A stretch of 64,000 bases of DNA, from NCBI RefSeq assembly GCF_002355855.1, contig NZ_AP017656.1, positions 1 through 64,000 on the forward strand, read 5' to 3'. The DNA is from Sphingobium cloacae (GTDB taxonomy: Bacteria > Pseudomonadota > Alphaproteobacteria > Sphingomonadales > Sphingomonadaceae). The stretch's first letter is position 1, and every line of letters begins with the position of its first letter. Positions 62,785 through 64,000 of the stretch are shown here, one piece after another. Under the pieces are notes generated by a model. The model searched no databases. It was not told where the DNA came from and was given only the letters and a program-made list of their open reading frames with translations. Position numbers and translations under genes: made by a program.

Positions 62785-63519
62785 TCAGCCCGCGCCCAAC
62801 TTGACGGCCGATTTGCGCCTGCGCCGCAACCATCGCACGTCGGCGCGACTGAAGCTCTTAAACAGCAGGTAGAAGCCCGTCCCCGACAGCCACAAAGTAC
62901 CGAACGCAACGAAGACGATCAGCGGGTGATTGAAGCTGGTGCGGTTCACATAGTCCATATTGTGGAGCATCCAGAAGAAATCCCAGGTGCGCCATGTGTC
63001 GCCGCGCATGACCAGGAATCGGCCGGTGTCGGCGGAGATGTAGGCGCTGCTGTTCTCTGCGTCCGCGAAATCCAGTCGCCACATGGTGCCTTCGTGCTCG
63101 CGCGCTTCCACATTCGGTTCGGCGAGCAACGTTGCCTTGCGGATCGGTGCTTCATTCACCATCGTCGCGACGTCGCGCGCGACCTGCTCGTCGACCCGAA
63201 CCGGGGCGCCGCTCGTCGCGTCGATTAGCCGCGTGCCCGTGGTGGATCGAAGCTCGTAGACGGGGCGTGTGGCAAGGGACCGCAAGGCGATGCCGAGCAC
63301 GGGACCATCAAGAGCGAGCTTTGCCGGCGCAATATAGTCACCGGCAGGTAGGGCGTGCTGATGGCTGGCCTGCGCACTGTGTCCGCCGACCTTCTCCTGA
63401 TCGAGCAAGGCCATCATCGAGCCGCTCAGAGCCCAAAGGAGAAACTGCACGCCCAGGATCAGGCCGACCCATTTGTGGATGCGCCGAAAAAAGAGCGGGG
63501 TGAACCGGATTTTCTTCAT
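62785..63519 (-). CDS. PepSY-domain membrane protein
   Basis: 244-aa membrane protein. An N-terminal membrane segment (RIHKWVGLILGVQFLLWALS) is followed by a periplasmic PepSY-type region (~60-180) and a C-terminal segment (DFFWMLHNMDYVNRTSFNHP and on). PepSY-associated membrane proteins occur with iron uptake and copper or electron-transfer genes; a reductase role is possible but unproven. The ATG overlaps the stop of the upstream gene by 4 bp (63516-63519). It is convergent with the HutC-like gene, 3 bp apart. Confidence 0.78.
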   Translation of the reverse strand: MKKIRFTPLFFRRIHKWVGLILGVQFLLWALSGSMMALLDQEKVGGHSAQASHQHALPAGDYIAPAKLALDGPVLGIALRSLATRPVYELRSTTGTRLIDATSGAPVRVDEQVARDVATMVNEAPIRKATLLAEPNVEAREHEGTMWRLDFADAENSSAYISADTGRFLVMRGDTWRTWDFFWMLHNMDYVNRTSFNHPLIVFVAFGTLWLSGTGFYLLFKSFSRADVRWLRRRRKSAVKLGAG

Positions 63520-64000
63520 CCCTTCTTCTTCCTGCGCCGCGGGAACGACCAAAGCAGCAGCCAAGCCCCGGCCAGCGCCATGGCAAGGGCACTCCAGGTC
63601 GCCACGCGCAGCAGCGGATTGTTGACGTCGGAGCGATCGTCATAGTCCATGATGTGCAGCATCCACGCGAAATCGAACACGCGCCACAGCGCATGGCGGC
63701 GCGAGATCAGCTCACCGGTCTGCGGAGAGAGATACAGGGTTGGCCGGTTCCAGGCATCGAATTCGACCTGCCAATAGGGAGGCTTGCGCGCCTGCATTTC
63801 CAGTGGCGCCGTCGTCAGCAGCCGGGCTGCGACGATGTCCCCGGTGCCGCTGTAGATGCGCCGAGCGGCGGCGCGGATTTGTGCCTCGCTCAAATCGGGG
63901 ATGGGCTGTCCCGAACCTGCATCGAAGAGTCTTGGACCACCCGAGGTTTGCGCGCGCCAGACGGGCTGATCCATGAACCGTTGCAGGCGGATCTCGGACG
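63516..64000 (-). CDS. PepSY-domain membrane protein (partial, cut by window edge)
   Basis: The C-terminal part of a second PepSY-type protein. The frame runs open to the window edge (EIRLQRFMDQPVW precedes the first internal ATG at 63974). It has SEAQIRAAARRIYSGTGDIV, ELISRRHALWRVFDFAWMLH and IMDYDDRSDVNNPLLR, then a final membrane segment. The H-A-W-R...WMLHIMDY block matches the corresponding block of its neighbour, so the two are distant paralogues encoded in tandem with a 4-bp overlap. Confidence 0.75.
   Translation of the reverse strand, partial: SEIRLQRFMDQPVWRAQTSGGPRLFDAGSGQPIPDLSEAQIRAAARRIYSGTGDIVAARLLTTAPLEMQARKPPYWQVEFDAWNRPTLYLSPQTGELISRRHALWRVFDFAWMLHIMDYDDRSDVNNPLLRVATWSALAMALAGAWLLLWSFPRRRKKKG

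Overview
The window reads as part of a large, GC-rich plasmid of an alphaproteobacterium, most likely a sphingomonad. The basis is a RepA/RepB-type (ParA/ParB) partition pair with palindromic centromere sites between the two genes, a plasmid-type tyrosine recombinase, and metal-resistance genes of the kind carried on sphingomonad megaplasmids. The organism assignment is inference. I saw no rRNA, tRNA or CRISPR array. No replication initiator is visible.

Layout. (1) 1-5.7 kb: plasmid backbone with partition operon, three parS-like palindromes, two genes of unclear function and a tyrosine recombinase. (2) 6.0-9.05 kb: a Tn552/Tn5053-like transposon (DDE transposase, AAA ATPase, serine resolvase) with 47-bp terminal inverted repeats. 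(3) 9.3-25.6 kb: a divalent-metal region. It has an aspartyl protease with a PDZ domain, a MerR regulator divergent from a CDF transporter and a cytochrome c-FTR1 permease, then a long operon: CzcI-like protein, CzcC, CzcB, CzcA, an SRPBCC protein, two MliC-like lipoproteins, a ZIP protein, a CDF protein, a P1B-4 ATPase and a HAD phosphatase. (4) 25.8-36.7 kb: two nested Tn3-family transposons. A 6.6-kb mercury-resistance transposon (merR, merT, merP, merA) sits in the transposase gene of an older one carrying a resolvase and an acetyltransferase. Removing the inner element and one copy of its 5-bp target duplication restores a continuous 963-residue transposase frame. (5) 36.7-61.9 kb: a nuclease-like gene, then a copper/silver island with a CusF-like protein, CusABC, several small Met/His/Cys-rich periplasmic proteins, a CueR-like regulator heading an apparent redox operon, a GH130 protein, aldehyde and alcohol dehydrogenases, CopA, CopB, an MFS transporter and a DUF411 protein. 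(6) 62-64 kb: a HutC-like GntR regulator and a pair of PepSY membrane proteins, the last cut by the window edge.

How it fits together. The two RND pumps are separable by their transmembrane motifs: the one at 16.5 kb has the divalent-cation (CzcA/HME1) signature and the one at 38.6 kb the monovalent (CusA/HME4) signature. The MerR regulators sort the same way: those at 10.5 and 28.4 kb keep the cysteine typical of divalent-metal sensors, while that at 46.0 kb lacks it, as CueR does. The most unusual part is 46.0-51.3 kb. There a CueR-like regulator, two lipoproteins, a membrane-anchored flavin/NAD/[2Fe-2S] reductase, a b-type-cytochrome-like membrane protein, a seven-haem cytochrome c, a DUF1622 protein and a Cys-rich four-helix copper-binding protein form one tightly packed run. 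This looks like an electron-transfer chain to the periplasm under copper control.
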